The notes under the pieces are model-generated. The model had not been told where the DNA came from. It worked only from the letters and a program-made list of their open reading frames with translations, and did no database searches. The translations under genes and the position numbers were made by a program. Below, one piece after another: positions 1-6,261 of a stretch of 9,446 nucleotides of DNA. Positions within the stretch are counted from its first letter, which is position 1, and every line of letters begins with the position of its first letter. Source of the stretch: Microcaldota archaeon (GTDB lineage Archaea; Micrarchaeota; Micrarchaeia; Micrarchaeales; CABMGC01); assembly GCA_030040265.1 (NCBI GenBank), contig JASHUB010000056.1, forward strand, positions 1 to 9,446, given 5' to 3'.

Positions 1-2
1 CT

Positions 3-434
3 AGGCGCATAGCGCCATTCAAGATCAACGCAGACCGTGGCCACCTCTTCTCATCCACGCTAACAAAGCAGGACCCGTTCGTCATCGCAGTTCGCAGGGA
101 GGGCCTGCACGGACACGGCCCGCTCGAGGTCGTGGAACCAGACATCGTGATTCTCGAATCCAAACAAGGAGAGCGTTCTAGTTATCCGGTCAAACTGCAG
201 CTCTCTTTCGGAGGAGAGACCATCCTCGCATCCGAGATTCCAGCCACGAAGAGTGCGTACAAGGAGTCAATGTACAGGCGCATCACCGGGATACAGCAGG
301 TAAAGCCGATGTTCCAGGTCGGAGAACTTTCGGTGTCTCCAGCTGAAGACGAGAAACTCTGGTTGGACAAGCCAGGATGCCGCCTGATGGATGTGACCGA
401 GCTAGTCAAGCCGGCAGCAGCTGGTGTCGTCTGA
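3..434 (+). CDS. Unrecognised protein, C-terminal part (partial at window edge)
   Basis: The reading frame is open from the left edge and ends at TGA 432-434, giving 143 visible residues; the true start lies outside the window. A GTG at 132 could serve as an internal start, but the frame upstream is open and protein-like (for example the stretch RRIAPFKINADRGHLFSS), so I read this as one gene cut by the edge. The visible part is rich in predicted beta strands, with alternating hydrophobic and polar residues such as PVKLQLSFGGETILASEI, has no clear membrane segment and ends in an Ala/Val-rich tail. I do not recognise a family and assign no function. It converges on the ribosomal operon, with only 8 bases between its stop codon and that of rps5, so the two transcripts probably overlap at their 3' ends. 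Confidence 0.75.
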   Translation, partial: RRIAPFKINADRGHLFSSTLTKQDPFVIAVRREGLHGHGPLEVVEPDIVILESKQGERSSYPVKLQLSFGGETILASEIPATKSAYKESMYRRITGIQQVKPMFQVGELSVSPAEDEKLWLDKPGCRLMDVTELVKPAAAGVV

Positions 435-442
435 GAAACTGG

Positions 443-1111
443 TCAGGCCTTCAGGGCCTCGACATTCTTTATCTTAGCTAGGCTTCCCAGCGCGATGTAC
501 GTCGCAAGTGACATGTTGTAGATGTCCTTTGTCCTTCCTCTGGAGAACGACCATATGTCCTTCAGCCCGGCGAGCTGGAGCACTGACCTGACGGTGTCTC
601 CTGCGACTATGCCTACTCCTCTTGGGGCAGGCTTGAGTATTATCTCGGCCGTGCCGACCTTCGCCTGCAGCCTCAGCGGCAGGCTGTGCGGAGTTCCGCA
701 GCTGCACTCCCACGAGCCGCATCCGAAGTGGACAGAGATTATCTTCTTCTTGGCGTCCTTTATCGCGGCCTCTATGGCAGGCCTAGTCTCGACCTCCTTG
801 CCGACGCCTATTCCAACGTGGCCCTTCCTGTCACCGACGACTACGGTGACCCTGAACTTGGCCTTCCTGTTGTTCTTGGTCATCCTCTGCACCGATGCGA
901 TCTCGAGGACCTTGTTGTCTATGTCAGGGCAGAGCGCGTCGACTATCTCGACCTCCTTGATGGGCTTGCCGCTCTCGAATATCTGCTCGAGCGTCGTTAT
1001 CTGGCCCTTCTTGACCGCCTGGCCTATCGCGGTCTTCGGGGTCCAGGCCTCCATGTTGAACGGTGCCTTCTCCTCCCTTTGGTAATCTCTTCTTCGTCTC
1101 GGTGGTGCCAA
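443..1111 (-). CDS. rps5: Small-subunit ribosomal protein S5 (archaeal uS5)
   Basis: This is a 222-residue uS5, a 30S subunit protein near the mRNA entry site that contributes to decoding fidelity. After a basic N-terminal tail, the dsRBD-like S5 domain covers about residues 65-130 (FRVTVVVGDRKGHVGIGVGK) and the C-terminal domain about 145-210 (APRGVGIVAGDTVRSVLQLAG). Between them is the archaeal loop GCGSWECSCGTPHSLP, residues 130-145, with three Cys. I chose the TTG start at 1111 because GTGAT (1115-1119) sits three bases upstream, the same layout as at rps8. The alternative is the ATG at residue 20, which would drop the arginine-rich tail MAPPRRRRDYQREEK. It is the last gene of the operon, 8 bases after rpl18. 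No rpl30, rpl15 or secY follows, unlike many archaea. Confidence 0.96.
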   Translation of the reverse strand: MAPPRRRRDYQREEKAPFNMEAWTPKTAIGQAVKKGQITTLEQIFESGKPIKEVEIVDALCPDIDNKVLEIASVQRMTKNNRKAKFRVTVVVGDRKGHVGIGVGKEVETRPAIEAAIKDAKKKIISVHFGCGSWECSCGTPHSLPLRLQAKVGTAEIILKPAPRGVGIVAGDTVRSVLQLAGLKDIWSFSRGRTKDIYNMSLATYIALGSLAKIKNVEALKA

Positions 1112-1114
1112 ATA

Positions 1115-1119
1115 ATCAC
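1115..1119 (-). promoter_or_regulatory. Ribosome binding site of rps5 (decides a TTG start)
   Basis: GTGAT lies three bases before the TTG at 1111 and directly after the rpl18 stop. The string GTGATTAT also precedes the ATG of rps8 at the same spacing, which supports TTG over the ATG nineteen codons later. Confidence 0.6.
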
Positions 1120-1683
1120 TCAGTTCATGCTCTTTATCTTGTCGCGGACCGCTGCGAACATCTTGGGCATCTCGTCCAGCTTGACGTTGGCCTTCGTGTA
1201 GGCCGCGAACTGGCTCTTCTTCGAGCCGTTCAGCTCCTTCGCATACTTAGCGATCCTAGAGTAATCGTAAACGTTCTCGTCTATCTTGAAGTCCCCGCGC
1301 ACCTTCATGCCGGCGTCGACGCAGCCCTTCGCGAACACGAAAGGTATGGCGTTCTTCACCGGCGAGTTCAGCCCTATGTCCAGGATGCACTCAGACTTAT
1401 CCTTCAGCTTCTTCGCGAGCAGCATGCCAGTCAGGTAGGCCGTGGCGCGGTTTGCCCTCCCAGGCCAGTTCATCTTGGCCAGCTCGCGCGAGTCCGCCCT
1501 CGCGAGCGTCACGTCTCCCTTTTCGTTGTACCTAACGACCTGGCCGATTATGATCCTGTTGGTCTTCCTCACGACAAGCCTGTCGAAGCCTCCCGTGACC
1601 AGGGCTACCCTTTTCTTGTACCTGGTCTTGGCTTCTCGCCTTCTCCTGAACTTCAGGTTGTTTATGGTCCTTCTTGTTGCCAT
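1120..1683 (-). CDS. rpl18: Large-subunit ribosomal protein L18 (archaeal uL18)
   Basis: This 187-residue protein is uL18, which binds 5S rRNA together with L5 in the central protuberance of the 50S subunit. The archaeal/eukaryotic long form is evident. It has a basic N-terminus (KFRRRREAKTRYKKRVALV), the RLVVRKTNRIIIGQVV strand region, NRATAYLTGMLLAKKL, and a C-terminal extension with GCVDAGMKVRGDF. Bacterial L18 is only about 115-120 residues. A GTG at 1692 would add three residues, but I prefer the ATG at 1683. The upstream stop codon lies inside a GTGA element five bases before this ATG, as at other junctions in the operon. It lies between rpl19e and rps5. Confidence 0.96.
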   Translation of the reverse strand: MATRRTINNLKFRRRREAKTRYKKRVALVTGGFDRLVVRKTNRIIIGQVVRYNEKGDVTLARADSRELAKMNWPGRANRATAYLTGMLLAKKLKDKSECILDIGLNSPVKNAIPFVFAKGCVDAGMKVRGDFKIDENVYDYSRIAKYAKELNGSKKSQFAAYTKANVKLDEMPKMFAAVRDKIKSMN

Positions 1684-1688
1684 GATCG

Positions 1689-2183
1689 TCACTTATACCT
1701 TGCCCTTGCCTGCTCGTCTATCTTCGCGAGCTCCTCTGCGCTTAGCTTAACGCCTGTCTTCTCGCCCAGGTGGAGCAGCAGCGATGCCTTGTCCGGGAAC
1801 GCGTTGCCCTTCACGAGCCCGTAGAACTTCCCGAACGTCTTGTTGTCTATCTTCTTCATCTGCTTGAGCGACCTGAGCAGCATCCTCTGGGACCTGACCT
1901 TCTTCTCCCACCTCCTGCCCGCCCTCGCCTTGAACGTTCCCTTGCGCCTTCCCGGTCCCCTCCTCCTTCCCTCGTCCCTCTTCTTCCTCAGGACCTTGGA
2001 GTTCATGCTGACGTTGTGCTTTTCCGGTATGGCGTAAATGTTCTTGTCAGAGATGAGCTTCCTGACGTCGTCCTTGGTGATCGCCTTCGCGGCGTCGCTG
2101 AGCGCAGACGGCTTTATGCGGATGGCGCTGCCTCCCCTGCCCATTATCTCGCTTGCAGCCCTCTTCGCGAATTTTATGCTCAT
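1689..2183 (-). CDS. rpl19e: Large-subunit ribosomal protein L19e (eL19)
   Basis: This 164-residue, strongly basic protein belongs to eL19, a family absent from bacteria that forms an extended helix on the 50S surface. It begins with a helical domain (residues 1-55, including AKAITKDDVRKLISDKNIYA). The highly basic segment RGPGRRKGTFKARAGRRW follows at about residues 75-92, and then a long helix with RSQRMLLRSLKQM. The usual WIDP-type motif after the first helix is replaced by AIRIKPSAL, so this copy is somewhat divergent. The ATG at 2183 overlaps the rpl32e stop in an ATGA arrangement and has GGTGA four bases upstream. The same frame stays open further upstream, but only inside rpl32e. Confidence 0.95.
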   Translation of the reverse strand: MSIKFAKRAASEIMGRGGSAIRIKPSALSDAAKAITKDDVRKLISDKNIYAIPEKHNVSMNSKVLRKKRDEGRRRGPGRRKGTFKARAGRRWEKKVRSQRMLLRSLKQMKKIDNKTFGKFYGLVKGNAFPDKASLLLHLGEKTGVKLSAEELAKIDEQARARYK

Positions 2184-2545
2184 GCCTTCACCCTGTTGAC
2201 TATCCTTATCGAGTGCGTGTCCGCCAGGCGCTGTATCTCGAGCCTCTTCCTCACGGAGAGGTCGTGCGACAGCCTCGCGACGCATCCCTTTTTCGCCTCT
2301 ATGAGGCCGCGCATCTCGCGCTCGTTGTGGACCAGCACCTCCATGGTGCCGTCCTGGCGCGCGAACCTGACCGAATCGGAGTTCTTGTACCCGATGTTCG
2401 GCATCTTGTTGTAGCCGTCCTTCTTGAGCTTCATCTTGTTGTCCGTCCCGCGCTGCGCCCTCCACCTGTCCTTCACCCTCTTCCGGGTCTTCTGGCCCAG
2501 GTTCGGCACTGCGAACGTCGGATGGTTCTTCTTCTTTATCATCAT
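2180..2545 (-). CDS. rpl32e: Large-subunit ribosomal protein L32e (eL32)
   Basis: This 121-residue basic protein is eL32, found in Archaea and Eukarya only, which binds 23S rRNA on the 50S surface. Recognisable parts are KTRKRVKDRWRAQRGTDNK near residues 18-36, the family motif PNIGYKNSDSVRF near 49-61, and LVHNEREMRGL, followed by a basic C-terminal half (LSVRKRLEIQRLA). Two adjacent ATGs (2545 and 2542) could start it. I took the first, preceded by a GAGAGGAAT element that overlaps the end of rpl6. The gene begins 2 bases after the rpl6 stop and overlaps rpl19e by 4 bases. It is slightly shorter than typical archaeal L32e, lacking a long N-terminal extension. Confidence 0.95.
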   Translation of the reverse strand: MMIKKKNHPTFAVPNLGQKTRKRVKDRWRAQRGTDNKMKLKKDGYNKMPNIGYKNSDSVRFARQDGTMEVLVHNEREMRGLIEAKKGCVARLSHDLSVRKRLEIQRLADTHSIRIVNRVKA

Positions 2546-2547
2546 GC

Positions 2548-3069
2548 TTATTCCTCTCTCACCAGGTACAGCCCGTCCTGGAATACGCGCGTGTCCTTGT
2601 CCTTGGACTTGCACAGCTTCCTTATGTTGGCTATGGTCTGCCCCACATCGTACGGGTCCACGCCCTTGACCTTTATCTCCTGCCCCTTGACCTCTATCTT
2701 GGTGTCGCCAACGATCGTCGTGGTCCTGGGGAACCGCTCCCCGAAGATGTTCTTTATGGAGAACACGCTACCCTTCGCCTCTATGGTCATCGGGAAGTGG
2801 GCGCTCACGCCCTGCATCTTCCTCTCTATCCCGTTCTGGACGCCGTCCATCGCGGACTTGAGCTCGGTCGAGAACGCCTGCGCTGCGAGCGCGGCCTTCT
2901 TTGCAAGCTTCTTCGGCTTGACGGGTGTTATCGTGACGGTGTCGCCAGCGACCTTTATGTCCATGAGCTTAACGTTGATCACCTTGGACGTGGAGCCGAG
3001 CTTGCCGCTGACCTTCAGCATGCCTGCCTCGGCTGCGACCTTCACTCCGTTCGGTATCTTCATGTCCAT
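2548..3069 (-). CDS. rpl6: Large-subunit ribosomal protein L6 (archaeal uL6)
   Basis: This 173-residue uL6 lies at the base of the L7/L12 stalk near the sarcin-ricin loop. It shows the duplicated L6 fold. Domain 1 covers about residues 1-80 (MKIPNGVKVAAEAGMLKVSG). Domain 2 covers about 85-170, with HFPMTIEAKG, NIFGERFPRTTTIVGDTKI and the archaeal C-terminal signature DTRVFQDGLYLVREE. In-frame ATGs occur at 3075, 3069 and 3063. I chose 3069 because CTGATGATC precedes it, like the GTGATGATC in front of rps14; the choice changes the N-terminus by only two residues either way. It follows rps8 after 9 bases and precedes rpl32e by 2. Confidence 0.95.
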   Translation of the reverse strand: MDMKIPNGVKVAAEAGMLKVSGKLGSTSKVINVKLMDIKVAGDTVTITPVKPKKLAKKAALAAQAFSTELKSAMDGVQNGIERKMQGVSAHFPMTIEAKGSVFSIKNIFGERFPRTTTIVGDTKIEVKGQEIKVKGVDPYDVGQTIANIRKLCKSKDKDTRVFQDGLYLVREE

Positions 3070-3078
3070 GATCATCAG

Positions 3079-3462
3079 CTAATACACGTATGCGAGAAGC
3101 CTTCCGCCGATGTGCTTCGACTTGGCATCCCTGTTCGTCATGATTCCCTCGGGCGTCGAGATTATCAGTATCCCGAAATCCCTGCTGGGGATGAACCTGG
3201 TCTCGAACTTCTGGAAGTCGTCGATCCCTACGGCGTACCTCGGCTTTATTATGCCGATGTCGTTTATCTTCTTCGCAAGCGTGACCTTTATCCTCTTTAT
3301 CTTCCCGTTCCCGACGGTCTCGAATCCCTTGATGTAGCCGTTGCTCTTCATGGTCTCGAGTATGTGGTAGAGCAGCTTGGTCGCCGGGACCTCGCACTCG
3401 TCCCTGCCGACAAGCTCGAACACCTTTATCGTATTTATCGCATCCGCTACAACGTCCACCAT
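3079..3462 (-). CDS. rps8: Small-subunit ribosomal protein S8 (archaeal uS8)
   Basis: This 127-residue protein is uS8, a primary 16S rRNA binder of the platform. The N-terminal domain shows VDVVADAINTIKV and a helix ending in MKSNGYIKGFETVG. The C-terminal domain contains the archaeal segment RFIPSRDFGILIISTPEGIMTNRDAKSKHIGG. The ATG at 3462 is chosen because GTGAT (3466-3470), which contains the rps14 stop codon, lies three bases upstream. A longer frame to 3489 exists but would run into rps14. It is tightly packed: 4 bases after rps14 and 9 before rpl6. Confidence 0.96.
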   Translation of the reverse strand: MVDVVADAINTIKVFELVGRDECEVPATKLLYHILETMKSNGYIKGFETVGNGKIKRIKVTLAKKINDIGIIKPRYAVGIDDFQKFETRFIPSRDFGILIISTPEGIMTNRDAKSKHIGGRLLAYVY

Positions 3463-3466
3463 ATAA

Positions 3467-3625
3467 TCACGACAGCTTCTCGAAGCCAACGTCCCTGGCT
3501 ATCTCCCTGAAGCACCTTCTGCAAACGTGCAGTCCGTAGGCGCGTATCATCCCGTCTGCGCCTCCGCACACTCGGCACTTCCTCAGGCCGCGGCCCCTGA
3601 ACTTCATATCATCCGGTACTTTCAT
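3467..3625 (-). CDS. rps14: Small-subunit ribosomal protein S14, zinc-binding archaeal form (uS14)
   Basis: This short gene of 52 residues fills the gap between rpl5 and rps8 in the place expected for S14. The translation runs MKVPDDMKFRGRGLRKCRVC at the N-terminus and ends REIARDVGFEKLS. Four cysteines at positions 17, 20, 35 and 38 form two CxxC pairs (KCRVC and VCRRC), the zinc ribbon of archaeal/eukaryotic S14 (S29e type). The protein sits in the head of the 30S subunit. The length matches archaeal S14 (about 50-56 residues). The ATG at 3625 has GTGAT four bases upstream, overlapping the rpl5 stop codon. Its own stop TGA (3467-3469) is part of the rps8 ribosome binding site. It is short enough to be lost by length-filtered gene finders. 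Confidence 0.95.
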   Translation of the reverse strand: MKVPDDMKFRGRGLRKCRVCGGADGMIRAYGLHVCRRCFREIARDVGFEKLS

Positions 3626-3630
3626 GATCA

Positions 3631-4152
3631 TCACTCGTTTCCTACCTTGGCCCCGAACGACTTCGAGATGTACTCCACAAGCAGCTCCTTGCCTATCTCC
3701 CTGTGCCTCACTCCGACGTGGCTCCTCATGTGCTTCCTCCTCTCCACGCGTATGCCCCTTCTCGCGAAGGCCGCGTTTATGTTCAGTCCAAGCATGCCTA
3801 TCTTCGGGTCGTACTTGACTCCCTCGAATTCTATGTATTCCTTGACCCCGAAGTTGATCGAGTTCTTCGCAATGGAACTCTCCCTTATCGTGTTGTTGTT
3901 CGCCTCGAGCGCCCTCTTGAGCATCTTCTCCGCTTCCTTGTTCCTGAGCGTGACCATCGCGCCTATCACCTGCCCCTTCCTGAGCTTCAGTTCTGGGATA
4001 CGCCGCTTAGACTTCGTGGCCACGGCCTCGTGGTCCGTGAGCTTCTTGATGAGCATCTTCGCGTTGTTGAAGTGCTGGTCGTTCTGGCCTATGCCTATGT
4101 TCACGACTACCTTGTCGAGGTAAATCTGCTGCATAGGGTTGCTTCCTGCCAT
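3631..4152 (-). CDS. rpl5: Large-subunit ribosomal protein L5 (archaeal uL5)
   Basis: This 173-residue uL5 binds 5S rRNA in the central protuberance and contacts P-site tRNA. Diagnostic segments are YLDKVVVNIGIGQ at the N-terminus, the basic stretch RRIPELKLRKGQVIGAMVTLR, the loop KEYIEFEGVKYDPKIGMLGL, and the archaeal basic tail FARRGIRVERRKHMRSHVG. The ATG at 4152 is chosen because GGTG lies seven bases upstream. A TTG at 4158 would add MK and overlap the S4e stop. It follows rps4e by 2 bases and precedes rps14 by 5. Here the tail replaces the longer extension seen in some archaea. Confidence 0.96.
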   Translation of the reverse strand: MAGSNPMQQIYLDKVVVNIGIGQNDQHFNNAKMLIKKLTDHEAVATKSKRRIPELKLRKGQVIGAMVTLRNKEAEKMLKRALEANNNTIRESSIAKNSINFGVKEYIEFEGVKYDPKIGMLGLNINAAFARRGIRVERRKHMRSHVGVRHREIGKELLVEYISKSFGAKVGNE

Positions 4153-4154
4153 TT

Positions 4155-4847
4155 TCAAGCACCAATAACCATGACGTTGTCCATGAGAGTCTCGAACTTT
4201 CCTGAAGGGCTGTCTATCTCGACGGTCGCGTTCCTGAGCGCCGTTCCCTTCTTCACCGCCACTATGACCCCCGTCTTAGTGGCGTGGTTGCCGGTTATGA
4301 CCAGGCACTTCGCGCCCTCCTTCGCCTTGAGCACCGACTCGACCTTGCCGTCCTTTATGCCTACGGAGTCGTTCACGTTGGCGTCCTTGTGCGCCGGGAC
4401 GTTCCTCCCGTCGAATAGTCTGAGCATCGGCTTGTTGCCCTTCGCAGTGTACTTGCCGATCACCTTGGCAGGCATCTTGCCTATCCACGGCTCGTTCCCC
4501 TTGAGCGGGGTTATTGTGATGACGCCATACCTGCCGACGCCCACGGCGAACGACTGGTTTGCGCTCTTGAAGTGTATCATGTCGCTGAAGCCTATCGGGT
4601 AGTGGTCGTCCCTCACGATCCTTCCGTTGACCTCGACCTCGCCCTTCTTGATTATGGTCCTCGCCTCCCTGGACGTGTCTGCGAGGCGCAGCTTCTCCTT
4701 TATGACCGTGATCAGCGCGACGCTCGTGTCTCCGGTGAACCTGCCCGCGTTCGGCTTAGTGACATAGGTCGTCTTCTTCCTGTCGATCTTCGAGTAGGTC
4801 GGAGCAGCGAGACGCTTCATGTGCCTGTCGTTTCCTTTCGATGCCAT
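4155..4847 (-). CDS. rps4e: Small-subunit ribosomal protein S4e (eS4)
   Basis: This 230-residue protein is eS4, a 30S body protein absent from bacteria. Domains in order are a basic N-terminus with HMKRLAAPTYSKIDRK, an S4-type RNA-binding domain at about 41-92 (REARTIIKKGEVEVNGRIVR, then YPIGFSDMIHF), the central eS4 domain (LRLFDGRNVPAHKDANVNDS), and a KOW-like segment at about 169-200 (KCLVITGNHATKTGVIVAV). The length is typical of archaeal S4e. The ATG at 4847 overlaps the last base of the rpl24 stop (TAATG) and has GGTGG (4852-4856) four bases upstream. The rpl24-rps4e-rpl5 order is the usual archaeal one. Confidence 0.96.
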   Translation of the reverse strand: MASKGNDRHMKRLAAPTYSKIDRKKTTYVTKPNAGRFTGDTSVALITVIKEKLRLADTSREARTIIKKGEVEVNGRIVRDDHYPIGFSDMIHFKSANQSFAVGVGRYGVITITPLKGNEPWIGKMPAKVIGKYTAKGNKPMLRLFDGRNVPAHKDANVNDSVGIKDGKVESVLKAKEGAKCLVITGNHATKTGVIVAVKKGTALRNATVEIDSPSGKFETLMDNVMVIGA

Positions 4848-5227
4848 TATGCCACCTTTGCCTTCATGCCGTCGAGCCTGGCCTTCCTCATCTTGTCTGT
4901 CAGGTCGAAGTCAGTTATGTAAACGTTAGATATGTATACAGGCACAGGCACTTCCTTGCCCTTCGCCTTCTTCCTCACTACGCCGTCTATGAACAGTACG
5001 CTCTTGCGCAGGTCGACGCTGTTGACCTTGCCGCTCTTGCCCCTGTTTCCGCCGCTCATCACCTTGACGGTGTCGCCGCGCCTAACCTCTATGCTCCTCC
5101 TCTTTATGCCCATCTTCTTCGCCAGGTCCTTGGCGATGTGGGCGTGGGCGAAGTGCTGCCTCGCGTGCATCGGTGCAGAGCCGAACCTGAATTCGCGCTG
5201 CTTCCTTGGCTTGGAGCTTTCTATCAT
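4847..5227 (-). CDS. rpl24: Large-subunit ribosomal protein L24 (archaeal uL24)
   Basis: This 126-residue uL24 is a 23S rRNA assembly protein near the exit tunnel. The N-terminal part KPRKQREFRFGSAPMHARQH is typical of archaeal/eukaryotic L24 (L26 type). It is followed by the KOW motif in RRGDTVKVMSGGNRGKSGKV at about residues 49-68 and the strand region VYISNVYITDFDLTD. A longer frame runs up to 5428 but only inside rpl14, so it is ignored. Start candidates are ATG 5233, sharing a base with the rpl14 stop, and ATG 5227. I chose 5227 because GTGATGTTC before it has the same layout as GTGATGATC before rps14. The difference is two residues. Confidence 0.94.
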   Translation of the reverse strand: MIESSKPRKQREFRFGSAPMHARQHFAHAHIAKDLAKKMGIKRRSIEVRRGDTVKVMSGGNRGKSGKVNSVDLRKSVLFIDGVVRKKAKGKEVPVPVYISNVYITDFDLTDKMRKARLDGMKAKVA

Positions 5228-5232
5228 GAACA

Positions 5233-5631
5233 TCACACGACTCTTGAGGCGATCCCGCCTACCTTCACGAACCTCTCGACGACCTCTCTGGCCATCGCGC
5301 CCTTCACTTCGGTGCCTATGGGCAGGTTCTCCTCGTTGAGCATTATGCCGGCGTTGTCCTCGAACTTTATCCGCATGCCGTTGGCCCTCCTCATCATCGC
5401 CTTCTGCCTTATGATGACGACCCTGCACGGCTTCTTCAGGTAGGTAGCGTTGCCCTTGATGACGCTCGCAGAGACGAGGTCAGCGATGCCCGCTTCTGCC
5501 CTGCTGCCGTGCTTGCCTCCCTTGCCTATTATGTGGATGACCCGGAACTCGAGAGCGCCGCTGTTGTCCGCGCAGGTAAGCACAGCGCCCGGACCCAGGC
5601 TCTTTATGACGTTTGATGCGATTGCCTTCAT
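5233..5631 (-). CDS. rpl14: Large-subunit ribosomal protein L14 (archaeal uL14)
   Basis: This 132-residue protein is uL14, a conserved beta-barrel protein at the subunit interface. Conserved parts include TCADNSGALEFRVIHIIG near residues 19-36, an archaeal insert with ADLVSASVIKGNATYLKKP, the basic strand RVVIIRQKAMMRRANGMRI, and EDNAGIMLNEENLPIGTEVKG. The length equals that of typical archaeal L14, and bacterial L14 is shorter (about 122). The ATG at 5631 is preferred over the in-frame GTG at 5637 because GGTG (5637-5640) lies five bases upstream. It sits 9 bases after rps17. Confidence 0.96.
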   Translation of the reverse strand: MKAIASNVIKSLGPGAVLTCADNSGALEFRVIHIIGKGGKHGSRAEAGIADLVSASVIKGNATYLKKPCRVVIIRQKAMMRRANGMRIKFEDNAGIMLNEENLPIGTEVKGAMAREVVERFVKVGGIASRVV

Positions 5632-5640
5632 GAGCACACC

Positions 5641-5937
5641 TTATGCAGCCGCCCTCTTCACGACGTCGGTCACTGCGAACGACTTGGTCTTCGAGAGCCT
5701 CCTTGTCTCAGAGATGCCGACCCGGTCGCCGACCTTCGCGCTTATGCAAGGAGGGTTGTGCGCCGGTATCCTCGACCTTCTCCTGAGGAGACGCTCGTAC
5801 TTGTAAACATGCCTCGTGTAGTCTATCTCTATGATAACGGTCTTCTTTGCGCGGTCGCTCACGACCTCTCCCTCGAGGCGCGAGCCTCGGGTGGGGAGAC
5901 CTCCATGTATCGGACAATTCTTGTCTGTGCACTCCAA
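5641..5937 (-). CDS. rps17: Small-subunit ribosomal protein S17 (archaeal uS17)
   Basis: This 98-residue uS17 is a primary 16S rRNA binder with an OB fold. The archaeal N-terminal extension MECTDKNCPIHGGLPTRG carries C3, C8 and H11, as in other archaeal S17 proteins. The OB core follows with LEGEVVSDRAKKTVIIEIDY, then LLRRRSRIPAHNPP, and KVGDRVGISETRRLSKTKSF near the end. It starts with TTG. This is supported by a strong GAGGTAAT element at the right distance and by the extension, which would be lost with any later start. It follows rnp1 after 9 bases; the rnp1 stop codon overlaps the ribosome binding site. Confidence 0.95.
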   Translation of the reverse strand: MECTDKNCPIHGGLPTRGSRLEGEVVSDRAKKTVIIEIDYTRHVYKYERLLRRRSRIPAHNPPCISAKVGDRVGISETRRLSKTKSFAVTDVVKRAAA

Positions 5938-5943
5938 GCGATT

Positions 5944-5948
5944 ACCTC
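5944..5948 (-). promoter_or_regulatory. Ribosome binding site of rps17 (decides a TTG start)
   Basis: GAGGT, continued as GAGGTAAT, is one mismatch away from the archaeal consensus GAGGTGAT complementary to the 16S rRNA 3' end. It lies six bases before the TTG at 5937. Its first two bases belong to the rnp1 stop codon TGA. This is the strongest site in the operon and makes the rare start codon credible. Confidence 0.75.
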
Positions 5949-6237
5949 AATCTGCCCTTCTTCTGTAGTACTTCATGCTCTTTTCTATCCTTTCGGACGG
6001 CCGGTAGTTTATCTCGACGCCATTCACGACGTACGCCTTCTTGTCGGCGTAGAACTTGAACGTTGCCGTCTTCTTCACTACCCTTCTTGTGCCGGCCCTG
6101 GTCTTTAAGACGAGCGTGTTTTTGGTTTCATCGACGACGATGCCATCGAGGCCCCGTTGCCGTTTGTCAAAACAAGACACGACTCTTGCTCTAAGACCTA
6201 TAAGCTCGTTCAGCACAATATTCCTGTTATTGTACAT
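5947..6237 (-). CDS. rnp1: Ribonuclease P protein component 1 (Rpp29/Pop4 family)
   Basis: This 96-residue protein matches archaeal Rpp29 (Rnp1), a subunit of RNase P that helps mature tRNA 5' ends and works in a pair with Rpp21. It shows NELIGLRARVVSCFDKRQRG near residues 10-29, then DGIVVDETKNTLVLKT, RRVVKKTATFKFYA, and INYRPSERIEKSMKYYRRR at the C-terminus, consistent with the Sm-like barrel of the family. Its place directly before rps17 is the usual archaeal one, but rps3, rpl29 and sui1, which often precede it, are absent. No clear ribosome binding site precedes the ATG at 6237. A TATAAAAG element about 29 bases upstream suggests leaderless or nearly leaderless transcription. It is the first gene of the operon. 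Confidence 0.93.
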   Translation of the reverse strand: MYNNRNIVLNELIGLRARVVSCFDKRQRGLDGIVVDETKNTLVLKTRAGTRRVVKKTATFKFYADKKAYVVNGVEINYRPSERIEKSMKYYRRRAD

Positions 6238-6261
6238 AGGATATTGCTACGAACAATGAAA

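Noticed and set aside
445..460. Short inverted repeat AGGCC-TTCAG-GGCCT at the end of rps5 as a terminator
   Set aside because: It lies within the coding end, the stem is only five base pairs, and no T-run follows on the minus strand.
1063..1824. Plus-strand open frame (253 codons) opposite rpl18 and the ends of its neighbours
   Set aside because: Antisense shadow spanning three conserved genes.
2153..3082. Long plus-strand open frame (309 codons) opposite rpl6 and rpl32e
   Set aside because: It is the antisense of well-recognised ribosomal genes. Its composition is unlike a real protein, and GC-rich third positions remove stops on the opposite strand.
3703..4602. Plus-strand open frame (299 codons) opposite rpl5 and rps4e
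   Set aside because: Antisense shadow of conserved genes with no recognisable domain and no plausible promoter.
5228..5428. N-terminal extension of L24 into rpl14
   Set aside because: The extension is an out-of-frame reading of rpl14 with low-complexity charged residues. L24 homology begins at the ATG near 5227.
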